From Chloroflexota bacterium (lineage in GTDB: Bacteria > Chloroflexota > Anaerolineae > Aggregatilineales > Phototrophicaceae), in the NCBI GenBank assembly GCA_011525385.1, contig WTGF01000128.1, forward strand, positions 25,259 to 89,258: a DNA stretch of 64,000 nt, given 5' to 3'. A model generated the notes under the pieces. The model made no database searches. It was not told the DNA's origin and was given only the letters and a program-made list of their open reading frames with translations. Positions within the stretch are counted from its first letter, which is position 1; every line of letters begins with the position of its first letter. Both the position numbers and the translations under genes were made by a program. Shown piece after piece: positions 8,862 through 17,796 of the stretch.

Positions 8862-9887
8862 TCACCCGTCGCAAAGATAATCCGATGACTCGCGGATCAC
8901 GAGTCGCGTCGGCAATTTGATGACGCGATCGGTCCTGTTTCCATTATTCGCAATGCCCTGCAACAACAAGCGGGCGGCCGTTTTCCCCAATAAGTTCAGG
9001 TCGCGGCGGATCGCCGTGACCGGTGGACGATATAACCGCGTCAGGTGGATGTCGTCACAGGCGACCAGCGCAATGTCGCGCCCGACCGCCAGTTGACGAT
9101 CTTGCAGCGCACCCAGCGCGCCGATCAATATGATATTGCCCGCCACGATCAAGGCTGTTGGCAGCGGTCGATTTCGCATCAGCAAGAGCGCCTCGGCAAA
9201 GGCGTCGGTTTCAGTGAAGGACGCGAAGCGTATCAATTCGCCCCGTAGCGGAATCCGGGCTTCGGCGAGCGCCTCTTGATAGGCTCGCAATCGTTGCTGT
9301 GTGGGATAAAAACCTTGAGGCCCGCCGATGAATCCGATATTGCGATGCCCGTTTTCGACCAGATGAAAGACCGCTTTCCGTATGCTGCTTTCGTGATCGG
9401 ACTGTACGGCGAAAACGCGCTCGCCGTCGACGGGCTCGCGATCCAGCATCACCGTCGGTATCTTCGTCTCCTGAATAAAGCGGCGCGATGGTTCGGGCGA
9501 TTCCGAGGCGGACGAGACAATTAATCCGCTGACTTGCCGGCTGGCCAGCAGCCGCAAACAGGCGATATCCAGATCGGCTTGATTGCGCGAGGACACCAGT
9601 GTTACGGCGTAGCCATTGGTGGCAAGAGCCTCGGCAGCGGCTTCATATATGGTCGAGATGACCGGATTGGCGATGCTGCCAACCAGAAAACCAATCGAGT
9701 TGGTCTCTCCCCGGCGCAGACTATGCGCCAGGAAGGCCGGCTGATAATCCAATTCCTCAGCGGCTTCTACCACGCGCATCTTCAAAGCCTCGGAGACATG
9801 CGGGTAATTGTTCAATGCCCGGGATACGGAGCTAACCGAGACCCGCGCATGATGCGCCACATCGTGTATGGTTGCCTTCTGCGACAA
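8862..9887 (-). CDS. LacI-family transcriptional repressor
   Basis: DNA-binding repressor, about 341 residues. The N-terminal helix-turn-helix and hinge helix (A-T-I-H-D-V-A ... V-S-S-V-S-R-A-L-N) is followed by a periplasmic-binding-protein-like effector domain. The start is one of two TTG codons (9893 or 9887). I choose 9887 because AGGGA lies 6 nt before it but abuts 9893. It sits between the divergent sugar-acid operons and has a near-perfect LacI-type operator just upstream, suggesting autoregulation. The effector is probably a sugar acid released by the island; that is inference. Confidence 0.93.
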   Translation of the reverse strand: MSQKATIHDVAHHARVSVSSVSRALNNYPHVSEALKMRVVEAAEELDYQPAFLAHSLRRGETNSIGFLVGSIANPVISTIYEAAAEALATNGYAVTLVSSRNQADLDIACLRLLASRQVSGLIVSSASESPEPSRRFIQETKIPTVMLDREPVDGERVFAVQSDHESSIRKAVFHLVENGHRNIGFIGGPQGFYPTQQRLRAYQEALAEARIPLRGELIRFASFTETDAFAEALLLMRNRPLPTALIVAGNIILIGALGALQDRQLAVGRDIALVACDDIHLTRLYRPPVTAIRRDLNLLGKTAARLLLQGIANNGNRTDRVIKLPTRLVIRESSDYLCDG

Positions 9888-9905
9888 GGACAATCCCTGG
9901 GACTC

Positions 9906-9951
9906 TGAAAACGATTTCCGAAACTTTAACGCATCAATTGACGTTTGTCAA
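9906..9951 (-). promoter_or_regulatory. Promoter and LacI-type operator of the repressor gene
   Basis: On the minus strand a perfect TTGACA (9951-9946) is followed after 16 nt by a weak TTAAAG -10 (9929-9924), then by an operator-like sequence read on the plus strand as TGAAAACGATTTCC (9906-9919). That matches 12 of 14 positions of the perfect palindrome at 10286-10299. It lies about 19 nt upstream of the TTG start, at the expected +1 region, so repressor binding would block its own gene. Confidence 0.6.
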
Positions 9952-9969
9952 ACGAATTTATCATGCACG

Positions 9970-10022
9970 CAGGGCAATCGCATCGAACTATTTTTCACCA
10001 CAAAGGCACGAAGGACACAGAG
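9970..10022. repeat. Solo arm of the CACCACAGAGGCAC / CAGGGCAATCGCA repeat family
   Basis: The stretch contains CAGGGCAATCGCATC followed by TTTTTCACCACAAAGGCAC and GGACACAG. The same order occurs at the left end of the foldback element at 54619. No matching right arm is seen here. The rest of the 9952-10250 gap shows no gene I can support. Confidence 0.6.
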
Positions 10023-10250
10023 TTTAGGGAATTGTGACGACTATTCCTCTAAATTCATTGCCTGAATATGGCAAAGGCCGCCAGTAAGACTTCATCTGTC
10101 GCACGAAAGCACGCCAAAATAAGACAAGCGTATTCATTTCGTTGCTATTCTCGCTGTTCTCGATGCCCTCGGTGGTTAAATGTCCAATTTCGCCTCATGC
10201 CAGTCGCCATCGTTTGGAGCGATTGCCCTGCGGCAGGTGATGAGCGGACT

Positions 10251-10299
10251 TTGACATTTGATCGCCTTTCGCTATACTCTTCTGCTGAAAACGTTTTCA
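10251..10299 (+). promoter_or_regulatory. Strong sigma-70 promoter with perfect LacI-family operator
   Basis: TTGACA (10251-10256), 16-nt spacer, TATACT (10273-10278), then the perfect 14-bp palindrome TGAAAACGTTTTCA (10286-10299) covering the predicted transcription start. The central CG and flanking A/T runs are typical of LacI/GalR operators. It drives the right-arm operon beginning at 10326 and is presumably bound by the repressor encoded at 8862-9887. Confidence 0.85.
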
Positions 10300-10325
10300 A
10301 AAGCAATCGCTTGCGGAGATTGGCG

Positions 10326-11249
10326 ATGCCCGATTATCAGGCGCCCGACGGCGCGTATCCTATTCTTCTGACCGCCTTTAACGAGAACGATGCGCTCGAT
10401 TTGCCGGCCATCGGCAGCCTACTCGACTTTTATAAGAGCCTTGGCGTTCCCGGCGTGCTGGCCTTGGGTCAGGCCAGTGAGGTGCTTTATCTCGATGACG
10501 ACGAACGGTTGCGGGTGGCGCAGCATGTGGCGGATCACCCCAGCGGCGGCATGACCATCGCCACTGTTGGCAACTTCGGCGCGACCCTGTCCCAGCAAGC
10601 GGCCAGCTTGCAGAGCATCTACGAAATGGGCAGCGATGTTGCGGTCGTGGCTCTGTCCCTGTTGCCCAGCGCACAAAACCTGGCCGACCAGTTGCTGGCG
10701 ATCAGCTCCCTGGTCGGCGATCATGTCCGGCTGGGCATATATGAATTGCCGCAGCCGGAGCACCGCCTGCTGACGCCGGCTGAAGTCGGGCGTGCCGCGG
10801 CGAGCGGTCGCTACTATTTCATGAAGGACACCTGTCGCGAAATCGCCCCCTTCAGCGCCAAGCTGAGGGCCGCTGCCGGCAGCGCGCTCAAGCTCTTCCA
10901 GGCCAATCTCAAAGTGCTGCCGCCGTCTATGGAAGCCGGCAGCCACGGATTCTGCGGCTGGCTGCCTATGGTTTCTCCCGAGTTGAGCGCGCAAGTCTGC
11001 GATATGTCGCTGCCGGCCGAGATCCGCAAGGAAGCGCATGACCGCTTGACGGCTTTCAACGAAGTCATGGTGGCGGGGGGCTTTCCCGCTTCGGCCAAGC
11101 ATATCCTGGCGCGGCGCGGCGTCGCGATTCAGCCCTATAGCCGGGCCGAGTCGGCGCGGCGATTCTTCGAGGCGGGACCAGCAGCCCTGGATCAATACAT
11201 CGCGGAGAACGAGCCCTTCACGGCGGTCGCGATGGCGGAGACTCGATGA
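10326..11249 (+). CDS. DapA-family aldolase, second paralogue
   Basis: Class I aldolase of the dihydrodipicolinate synthase superfamily, 307 residues. The putative Schiff-base lysine is in F-M-K-D-T and the active-site tyrosine in G-I-Y-E-L-P. The start at 10326 follows GGAGATTGGCG and lies 27 nt past the operator; the same frame extends upstream to 10068 but that part crosses the promoter and is unlikely to be coding. It is clearly diverged from the other DapA-like protein of the island. First gene of the right-arm operon; it overlaps the sulfatase start by four bases (ATGA). Confidence 0.85.
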   Translation: MPDYQAPDGAYPILLTAFNENDALDLPAIGSLLDFYKSLGVPGVLALGQASEVLYLDDDERLRVAQHVADHPSGGMTIATVGNFGATLSQQAASLQSIYEMGSDVAVVALSLLPSAQNLADQLLAISSLVGDHVRLGIYELPQPEHRLLTPAEVGRAAASGRYYFMKDTCREIAPFSAKLRAAAGSALKLFQANLKVLPPSMEAGSHGFCGWLPMVSPELSAQVCDMSLPAEIRKEAHDRLTAFNEVMVAGGFPASAKHILARRGVAIQPYSRAESARRFFEAGPAALDQYIAENEPFTAVAMAETR

Positions 11250-12613
11250 AGTCCAACATTATCGTCTTCTTCAGCGACGACCATGCCGCTTGGGCGCTGC
11301 CATCCTACGGCAACAGCGAGATCAGCGCGCCCCATATCAGCGAGTTGGCCGAAACCGGCGCCCTGATGGATAAGGCCTTCACGCCCTGTCCGGTCTGCTC
11401 GCCGGCGCGCGCCTCATTTTGGACTGGCCTGTATCCCTCGCAACACGGCGTCCACGACCATCTGGCCGAGGACGATCCGGAGGTGGGGGCGACACCCTGG
11501 CTACACGGCATTCCGACGCTGGCCGATTACCTGCGCGCTGCCGGATACACCAGCGCCATGTGCGGCAAATGGCACTGCGGCGCGGGCGAAACCCCGAAAT
11601 CCGGCTTCGATTACTGGTATAGTTCCTGGCGCAAGACCCCCAAGTACAGCACGATGACCCACAAATACAGCGATCAAGGTCAGGTGGTGGAGCGAACCGG
11701 TTACGATACGCGGATCGTCACCGACGCCGCCATCGACTTCCTGCGACAACGCGATGGAGAGAAACCTTTCTTTCTCTTCATCGGATACGCGACCACGCAC
11801 AATCCCTGGATCAATCGCGACGAAGGACTGGTTTCGGGCTATCGCAATGCGACATTCGGCGATATTCCTGACGATATTCCCTATGCCTTTGGCGAACCGG
11901 GCAGGCATCCCGTCGCGCCGGATGATCCCGGGGAGGCGCTGGCGCAATACTACGCTTCGGTAACGATGATCGATGAAGGGGTAGGGCGGGTGCTGGACGA
12001 ACTGGCGGACGAACGTGATGAAACGCTGATCGTCTACACTTCCGATCACGGGCTGAACATGGGGCATCACGGCATCTGGGGCAAGGGCAACGGCAGCGAA
12101 CCGCTGAACATGCTCGAGGAGTCCATTCGCGTGCCGCTGATCCTCAATCATGCCGGGCAGATCACGGCAGGCCAGAGGCGCGCCGAGCTAGTCAATCACT
12201 GCGACTTGTTCATGAGCTTGCTGGACTTCGCTGGCGCGCGGCCACAAGCGGCCGATCGCTTTCCCGGCAAGAGCTTCCGCCACATGCTGGCAGGGGAGGA
12301 CGCGCCAGCATGGGACGACAAGACTATCGTCGAATACGGTGTCGTTCGCGCCATCCGCGACGCGCGCTACAAGCTGGTTCAACGCCGCGATAGTTACCAG
12401 AACCTCTTGCACGACCTCGAGCGCGATCCGCGGGAGACTGTGAACCTTTATCGTGATCCACAGTGCCAAGACATTGTCAGGCGCTTGACCGCCGCGCTGG
12501 AGAGCTTCTTCGCGAGATACGAAGTGGCGGCGCGCAGCGGCCTGCGCGGGGACGATCTGCCAGTCCATAACCGGAATGAAGCGTGGCGAAGCAAAAATGT
12601 CTCTTATTCATAA
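11246..12613 (+). CDS. Type I sulfatase
   Basis: Sulfate-ester hydrolase of the alkaline-phosphatase superfamily, 455 residues. The formylglycine motif C51-S-P-A-R55 is intact, the metal-binding F-F-S-D-D-H is at residues 8-13, and the C-terminal Y-T-S-D-H-G-L-N-M-G-H-H metal site is present. No signal peptide is seen, so it likely desulfates imported saccharides in the cytoplasm. ATG overlaps the aldolase stop, showing coupling. A cysteine-type sulfatase needs a formylglycine-generating enzyme, which is not in the window. Sulfated uronic or fucose-rich polysaccharides are plausible sources. Confidence 0.93.
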   Translation: MKSNIIVFFSDDHAAWALPSYGNSEISAPHISELAETGALMDKAFTPCPVCSPARASFWTGLYPSQHGVHDHLAEDDPEVGATPWLHGIPTLADYLRAAGYTSAMCGKWHCGAGETPKSGFDYWYSSWRKTPKYSTMTHKYSDQGQVVERTGYDTRIVTDAAIDFLRQRDGEKPFFLFIGYATTHNPWINRDEGLVSGYRNATFGDIPDDIPYAFGEPGRHPVAPDDPGEALAQYYASVTMIDEGVGRVLDELADERDETLIVYTSDHGLNMGHHGIWGKGNGSEPLNMLEESIRVPLILNHAGQITAGQRRAELVNHCDLFMSLLDFAGARPQAADRFPGKSFRHMLAGEDAPAWDDKTIVEYGVVRAIRDARYKLVQRRDSYQNLLHDLERDPRETVNLYRDPQCQDIVRRLTAALESFFARYEVAARSGLRGDDLPVHNRNEAWRSKNVSYS

Positions 12614-12617
12614 ACCG

Positions 12618-12633
12618 CGTCGCTCATGCGACG
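12618..12633. other. Small hairpin after the sulfatase gene
   Basis: CGTCGC (12618-12623) pairs with GCGACG (12628-12633) around a TCAT loop, five bases past the sulfatase stop. There is no U-run, so it is not a clear terminator and may be an mRNA-stabilising hairpin within the operon. Confidence 0.4.
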
Positions 12634-12701
12634 AGAAGGCATATTATTTTGAGTGGGAGCGGTAGACTTTCTCGCGGCCGCCGAGCGACTGAAAGGCTTT
12701 T

Positions 12702-13865
12702 ATGAAAATAACAGCGATTCGCGACCGCGTCGTGCCCATACGCTCGGATATCCGCAACGCCTTCATCGACTTTTCACAGATGACCGCTTCGATTGTCGGC
12801 ATCCAGAGCGATGTCATCCGCGCCGGGGCGCCACTGATCGGCTATGGATTCAACTCCAACGGGCGCTACTCGCAGAGCGGCATCCTGCGCGATCGCATCA
12901 TTCCCCGCCTGCTCGCGGCGCGGCCCGAGGCGCTGCTCAATGATGACGGCAGCAACTTTGATCCCGCCCGGGCTTGGGACATCATGATGCGCAACGAAAA
13001 GCCGGGCGGCCATGGCGAGCGCTCGGTGGCGGTCGGCGTCATCGATATGGCGCTCTGGGATCTGGTCGCCAAGATCGAAGGCGCCCCGCTTTATCGCTTG
13101 CTGGGCGAGCGCTATCGCGGCGGCGAGGTCGACGACGATGTCTTCGTCTATGCCGCCGGCGGCTACTATTATCCCGGCAAGGATCTGGGCGCGCTGCAAG
13201 ACGAGATCAAGACTTATCTCGATTTGGGTTATAACACGGTCAAGATCAAGATCGGCGGCCTACCGCTGGCGGAGGACCTCAAACGCATCGAGGCGGTCAT
13301 CGACATCGTCGGGGGCGGAAAGCGCCTGGCGGTCGATGTCAACGGGCGCTTCAACCTGAAGGAGGCGCTGGCCTATGCCCAAGCCCTGGAACCATACAAC
13401 CTGTTCTGGTACGAGGAGCCGGGCGATCCGCTCGACTACCTGCTCAATGCCGCGCTGGCGGGTTCGACCAGCTTGCCGCTGGCGACGGGCGAAAACCTTT
13501 TCTCGACCATCGACGCGGCCAACTTGATCCGCTACGGCGGCATGAGGCCGGATAAGGATTTCCTGCAAATGGATCCCGCCCTCAGCTATGGCTTGGTGGA
13601 ATACCTGCGCACACTGAACATGTTATCGGATTACGGCTGGTCCCCGCGGCGCTGCATCCCGCATGGCGGTCATCAATTCGCTTTGCATATCGCCGCCGGT
13701 CTGGGGCTTTTCGGCAACGAATCCTACCCCCATGTTTTTCAGCCTTTTGGCGGCTTCGGCGACGGTATCGCCGTGCGAAATGGGCGAATCCAGCCGCCCC
13801 AAGTACCCGGAATCGGCTTTGAACTTAAAGCCGATCTGATGAGAGAATTCGACGCGCTTTTCTAA
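12702..13865 (+). CDS. tarD: D-tartrate dehydratase-like enolase-superfamily enzyme
   Basis: Enolase-superfamily dehydratase, 387 residues. The order of motifs closely resembles the characterised Bradyrhizobium D-tartrate dehydratase: R-N-A-F-I-D-F near residue 18, G-Y-G-F-N-S-N-G-R-Y at 47-56, N-E-K-P-G-G-H-G-E-R at 98-107, A-A-G-G-Y-Y-Y-P-G-K at 151-160. Catalytic residues are K181-x-K183, ligands D212, E239 and E264, D291, and H321 in C-I-P-H-G-G-H-Q. It would dehydrate tartrate or a related acid to a keto acid. It overlaps no neighbour (88-nt gap). The comparison is from memory and substrate identity needs an assay. Confidence 0.85.
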   Translation: MKITAIRDRVVPIRSDIRNAFIDFSQMTASIVGIQSDVIRAGAPLIGYGFNSNGRYSQSGILRDRIIPRLLAARPEALLNDDGSNFDPARAWDIMMRNEKPGGHGERSVAVGVIDMALWDLVAKIEGAPLYRLLGERYRGGEVDDDVFVYAAGGYYYPGKDLGALQDEIKTYLDLGYNTVKIKIGGLPLAEDLKRIEAVIDIVGGGKRLAVDVNGRFNLKEALAYAQALEPYNLFWYEEPGDPLDYLLNAALAGSTSLPLATGENLFSTIDAANLIRYGGMRPDKDFLQMDPALSYGLVEYLRTLNMLSDYGWSPRRCIPHGGHQFALHIAAGLGLFGNESYPHVFQPFGGFGDGIAVRNGRIQPPQVPGIGFELKADLMREFDALF

Positions 13866-13896
13866 CGGCGCGGGACCATACAGCTAGGGCGGCCGC

Positions 13897-14661
13897 ATGA
13901 TCAGCTTTGTCACCTTCTACATTGATGTCACGGCGCGGACGATGGGCAACATTCATCGCAGGACCTCGACCATCACCGTGACCGAGCCGCATGAGTACAT
14001 CCGGACCATGTTCGCTTCGGCCAGGCGATTCCACAGCCAATGCCGGCAAGTCATCCTCAGCGACCGGGGCACGATCTTCCCCCCGCATCCGGACACCGAC
14101 ATCATCCGCTACGATCTCGATTCCGAAAATCCGATGATGTCGCGCTCTATCGCCTGGCTTGACTACATCAAAGAGGCGGCGGGCCATATGATATTTCTGG
14201 ATTCCGATATCCTGATCAATGGCGATCTGTCGCGGGTCTTCGACTACGACTTCGATGTATCATTGACTTACCGAAATGAGGACAAATGGCCGATCAACGC
14301 CGGCATCAATTTCGCGCATGGACGACGCATCGACGGCGCCGCGCGCTTCCACAGGCGCTGGCTGCGGCGCTTCCGGGGGCAGCATCATGGCAGCAGCGTT
14401 TGGGGTGGCGATCAAGACGCCCTGCGCGAGATCTTCAGCGCGGTGGACTTCGCCCGCGACGATATCTTTTGCCATGATCTCGACGGCATCAAGGTCTTGT
14501 TTCTTCCTTGTTCGATTTACAACTTTTCGACATCAATGGAATGCGAAATGGACGGGCATTACCCGGAAAAGAAGGTCTTGCATTTCAAAGGCAGGCGCAA
14601 ACCGCATCTGTTTCCTTATTGGCGGACTTATATCAAGCCAGGAGCGACCGAAAAAGGATAG
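13897..14661 (+). CDS. Small GT-A-fold glycosyltransferase-like protein
   Basis: Probable nucleotide-sugar-dependent transferase, 254 residues. The nucleotide/metal motif D102-S-D104 lies in F-L-D-S-D-I-L, followed by N-A-G-I-N-F and W-G-G-D-Q-D-A, features of GT-A enzymes such as GT8 and related stem-less transferases. No signal or membrane segment. It is odd in a catabolic operon, and it lies three bases before the start of the 1043-residue lyase-like gene, so the two are likely co-translated. The acceptor is unknown; it could modify a cell-surface glycan. Confidence 0.6.
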   Translation: MISFVTFYIDVTARTMGNIHRRTSTITVTEPHEYIRTMFASARRFHSQCRQVILSDRGTIFPPHPDTDIIRYDLDSENPMMSRSIAWLDYIKEAAGHMIFLDSDILINGDLSRVFDYDFDVSLTYRNEDKWPINAGINFAHGRRIDGAARFHRRWLRRFRGQHHGSSVWGGDQDALREIFSAVDFARDDIFCHDLDGIKVLFLPCSIYNFSTSMECEMDGHYPEKKVLHFKGRRKPHLFPYWRTYIKPGATEKG

Positions 14662-14664
14662 GCG

Positions 14665-17600
14665 ATGGAACTGATTCCTCATATTGACATCATCGAGCCG
14701 GAGCGCATTGAGGCGCTCTTCGCGGACCAAGCCAACTACTGCTGGCGCGCGGTGGATTGCGAAACGCTGGATACCTGGTCCCCCGATATCGGCCTGACCG
14801 CCTATCCCAAGCCCAGCATTTATCGCGCCAACGTCCTCGCCGAATCCGAGCGGTCGTCGACATTGCGCCATCGCTTCTGGCAAACCATCGAGGGCCAAGC
14901 CGATCACACCGGTCGGCGCTACATCGGCATCCTGATCTATTGCAAGGCGGGTGAAACCTGCCCGATGGAGCTGCGCCTGGCCAGTCAAGAGATCGGGCGC
15001 GTGGAGCCGAGCCGACACGACAACCGCCCCCACTTGATTGTGGTCGACAAACCAGTCCAATTCATGGGCGCGATGGAGGTTTTTCGTTTGACCGCGCCGG
15101 GGCCCGGCAGCTATCGCATTGAAGGATTTGTCCTATTGCGCGAGCGGCCGCAGCCGAGCCGCTTCGCGCCGGAGATCGCGAATTTGACCCTTCGCGCGAG
15201 CCGCGCCGAGAACGGGAACTGGACGGCGCGGCTGCAGTTCACCACCTCTCGGCTCGCGCGCGTTGACGCGACCATCGTCGAACATGGCTCCGCGTTTCGC
15301 GCCCGGCAGACGGCCGAGCCGGCGCGCCTGCATCATCTCCTTTTTTCCGATTTGCCCGCCGAGCGCAGCTTCGAGGCCGAAGTCACAGCGACTGACCCCT
15401 CCGGTGAATCGGTTACGGAAGCGCTGAGGTTTCTCACCTCGCAGACTGAGGGACGGCCGACGGAGAGAGTCGTAGTTCCGCTGGAACTGATCAATCTTAA
15501 TAATTCCGATCTCGCTGGTCTGCCTCTGTCATTTGGCCTTCCCTTTAGCAAAGGCGCGCTTCCTCGGATCGCGACTTGCCACCTGCAGGCGGGAGGACAA
15601 GTCCTGCCGGCGGGGGCGCAAGCGCAAAGTCACTGGGACGATGGCACGGTACGTTGGGCGCTGGTGGAAAGCCGCATTCCCCAAGACTTGACAAGTGAAC
15701 GGTCGCTGTCGGGGGAGTTCCATGTCAACGCGCCCGACCTGAATGCCGTCCCATTCGGCGGAACTGTTTCCGACGGGAACGACGATGTGCTGCGTTCGCA
15801 ATCCTGCGATGGCGACCTTGTGATCGAGAGACGTCTGAATGACAACTGGGACAAAGCTTTCTCCTTGTCGGACCTGCGCTTCCGGACGAATCTGAGCAAC
15901 GGCGCGACGCTTCAATCGAGCCCGGTCCGCTGGCTGAGCCGCGATTCTCGTACTTTCCAGTTCGAGGTCAAGCACGAAGACGAACGCGGCGTCGCCCATT
16001 TACGCAGCAATATGCGCCTTCAGTTTTATCCGGACCAGAGTTTCGTCAAGCTGCATCACCGCCTGGAAGTCATCAGCCCGGCGCTGGCGCCCGCAGCCGC
16101 TGGCGGACAATTGCCCGGGGACAGCGACGAAGCGATCACTTCCGCTATCGTGGGCGACAGCGGCGAAGAAAGCACCCTGCTCAAGCTGCATTCCTTTTCC
16201 ATTGGCATCCCATTCCCTGGCGCAGCGGTCGTTCACCACGCCGAGCAAAGTTGGAGCGCTACCGATGGCGACTGGCAACTGCGCCATGATCACGACCTGG
16301 CGTACAGCGCCGGCGGCGAAACCCGAGAAGGGAGGGCGCCCGGTCATATTCGAGTCGACGGTGATTTGGGCGCGCTTGGCATCGGCCTGCGCCATTTTTG
16401 GCAGACCTATCCCAAGGCGATTACGGTGGCTGGCGACGGGGTCGATATTGAACTCTTCCCCGAACGGAGCGGCGTCGACTTGCCCGGGGACGAAGACGCT
16501 CCCCACCGACTCTACTTCTGGCTCGCTGATGACGGCTATATCCTGAAATCCGGCCTGGCGCTGAGCAATGAAATCCTGCTCGATTTTGGCGGCGATCAGC
16601 CGGCCGCATTTGACTGGCTGGAACAGGGCGTCGTGGCGCGGCCGGATATCGGTTATCTCAATAGCACGGGCGCGCTTTATCGGCTCGGCGCGCGGCGGGA
16701 TTCGATCTTGCCCGACTACGAGAAACTCGCCGACAGCGCCCTGGAGTCTTTTCACGACGATCGCGAGCATTTCCGCGCTTATGGACAAGTCAACTTCGGT
16801 GACTGGTACGGCGAGAGCGGCTGGTCCTGGGGCAATAACGAATACGACCCGGCCTACTGCGCCTATAGCGAATTCCTGCGCGGCGGCGATCCAGGCTGGG
16901 CAGCCTGGGCCGCCGAGTCGGCGCGGCACCTGGCTGATGTCGATACGATCAACTTCTCGGGCGATCCCGCAGAAATCGGCGGACAATCCATGCACATGCC
17001 CGGGCACCTGGGCGGATACTTGCCGCCGCTTTTCCGCAGCAAGATGGCGGGTACCAAGACAATCCCCTCGCATACCTGGATCGAGGGAACGATGCTGCAT
17101 TATTTGTTGACGGGCGATGACTTTGTTTATGAATCGCTGCAGAAGACCAGAAACTGGCTTTTGCAGAAACATTTCTTCGACCATTATGATTTCACAAATG
17201 CGCGCGAAGCCGGCTGGCATTTGATCCATCTTTGCATGTTGGCCGCGGCGCAGGACGATCCCGACTGCCTGAATGCCGCCTCAATCATCGTCGAGCGGGT
17301 TTTGGAGCGCGCGGAGCCCGAAGGCGGCTGGGTGCGCAACTTGACCGAGAGTCATTGCGGCTGTGGCTATCCGCGCTGCAGCGGCGAGGCCGGTTTCATG
17401 GTCGGCGTTTTGCTCTCTGGCTTGAAGCGCTATTACAATCTCACACAGGACCCGCGGGTCGGCGAGGCGATCATTGGCGGGGCGCGCTGGCTGATCCGCG
17501 AGACCTTCGATCACGAGAGCGGGCACTTCCGATATACCTCTTGCCGGAAGCGCACGCTCGGCGGCAACTTTCGCTGTACGCAGTGGGTTCTGGAAGGCTT

Positions 17601-17796
17601 GGCGGCCGCCTGGGAACTTTCGGGCGATACCGATATCGCCCTTCACGTGAAAAAGGGCCTGCCCACCATCGGCATGTTTCCCGAATGGATTTCTCATTTG
17701 GGCATGGGCAAGGCCATGTCACAGCAAATGCGCTATGTGCCGACAATTTTGGCGACGCTGGAATCACGACCTCTGGGAGGAGAAAATGATGACTGA
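14665..17796 (+). CDS. PcRGLX/YetA-like exo-rhamnogalacturonan-lyase family protein, very large
   Basis: 1043-residue polysaccharide-lyase-like protein. From about residue 270 it carries the features of the PcRGLX/YetA family: a RIFT-barrel segment (V-P-L-E-L-I-N ... G-L-P-F-S-K-G), then Q-S-H-W-D-D-G-T-V-R-W, then a C-terminal alpha/alpha-barrel region rich in W and H. Before this, about 270 residues form beta-rich, FN3-like modules. No signal peptide is visible, unusual for an enzyme expected to act on pectin outside the cell. Its Cys-rich C-G-C-G-Y-P-R-C-S loop near residue 904 could bind metal. It overlaps the isomerase start by 11 nt. Family call is from motif recall; activity is unproven. 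Confidence 0.65.
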   Translation: MELIPHIDIIEPERIEALFADQANYCWRAVDCETLDTWSPDIGLTAYPKPSIYRANVLAESERSSTLRHRFWQTIEGQADHTGRRYIGILIYCKAGETCPMELRLASQEIGRVEPSRHDNRPHLIVVDKPVQFMGAMEVFRLTAPGPGSYRIEGFVLLRERPQPSRFAPEIANLTLRASRAENGNWTARLQFTTSRLARVDATIVEHGSAFRARQTAEPARLHHLLFSDLPAERSFEAEVTATDPSGESVTEALRFLTSQTEGRPTERVVVPLELINLNNSDLAGLPLSFGLPFSKGALPRIATCHLQAGGQVLPAGAQAQSHWDDGTVRWALVESRIPQDLTSERSLSGEFHVNAPDLNAVPFGGTVSDGNDDVLRSQSCDGDLVIERRLNDNWDKAFSLSDLRFRTNLSNGATLQSSPVRWLSRDSRTFQFEVKHEDERGVAHLRSNMRLQFYPDQSFVKLHHRLEVISPALAPAAAGGQLPGDSDEAITSAIVGDSGEESTLLKLHSFSIGIPFPGAAVVHHAEQSWSATDGDWQLRHDHDLAYSAGGETREGRAPGHIRVDGDLGALGIGLRHFWQTYPKAITVAGDGVDIELFPERSGVDLPGDEDAPHRLYFWLADDGYILKSGLALSNEILLDFGGDQPAAFDWLEQGVVARPDIGYLNSTGALYRLGARRDSILPDYEKLADSALESFHDDREHFRAYGQVNFGDWYGESGWSWGNNEYDPAYCAYSEFLRGGDPGWAAWAAESARHLADVDTINFSGDPAEIGGQSMHMPGHLGGYLPPLFRSKMAGTKTIPSHTWIEGTMLHYLLTGDDFVYESLQKTRNWLLQKHFFDHYDFTNAREAGWHLIHLCMLAAAQDDPDCLNAASIIVERVLERAEPEGGWVRNLTESHCGCGYPRCSGEAGFMVGVLLSGLKRYYNLTQDPRVGEAIIGGARWLIRETFDHESGHFRYTSCRKRTLGGNFRCTQWVLEGLAAAWELSGDTDIALHVKKGLPTIGMFPEWISHLGMGKAMSQQMRYVPTILATLESRPLGGENDD

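Noticed and set aside
10068..10325. N-terminal extension of the second DapA-like protein
   Set aside because: The extension would cross the promoter and operator and has no domain; the ATG at 10326 begins the barrel normally.
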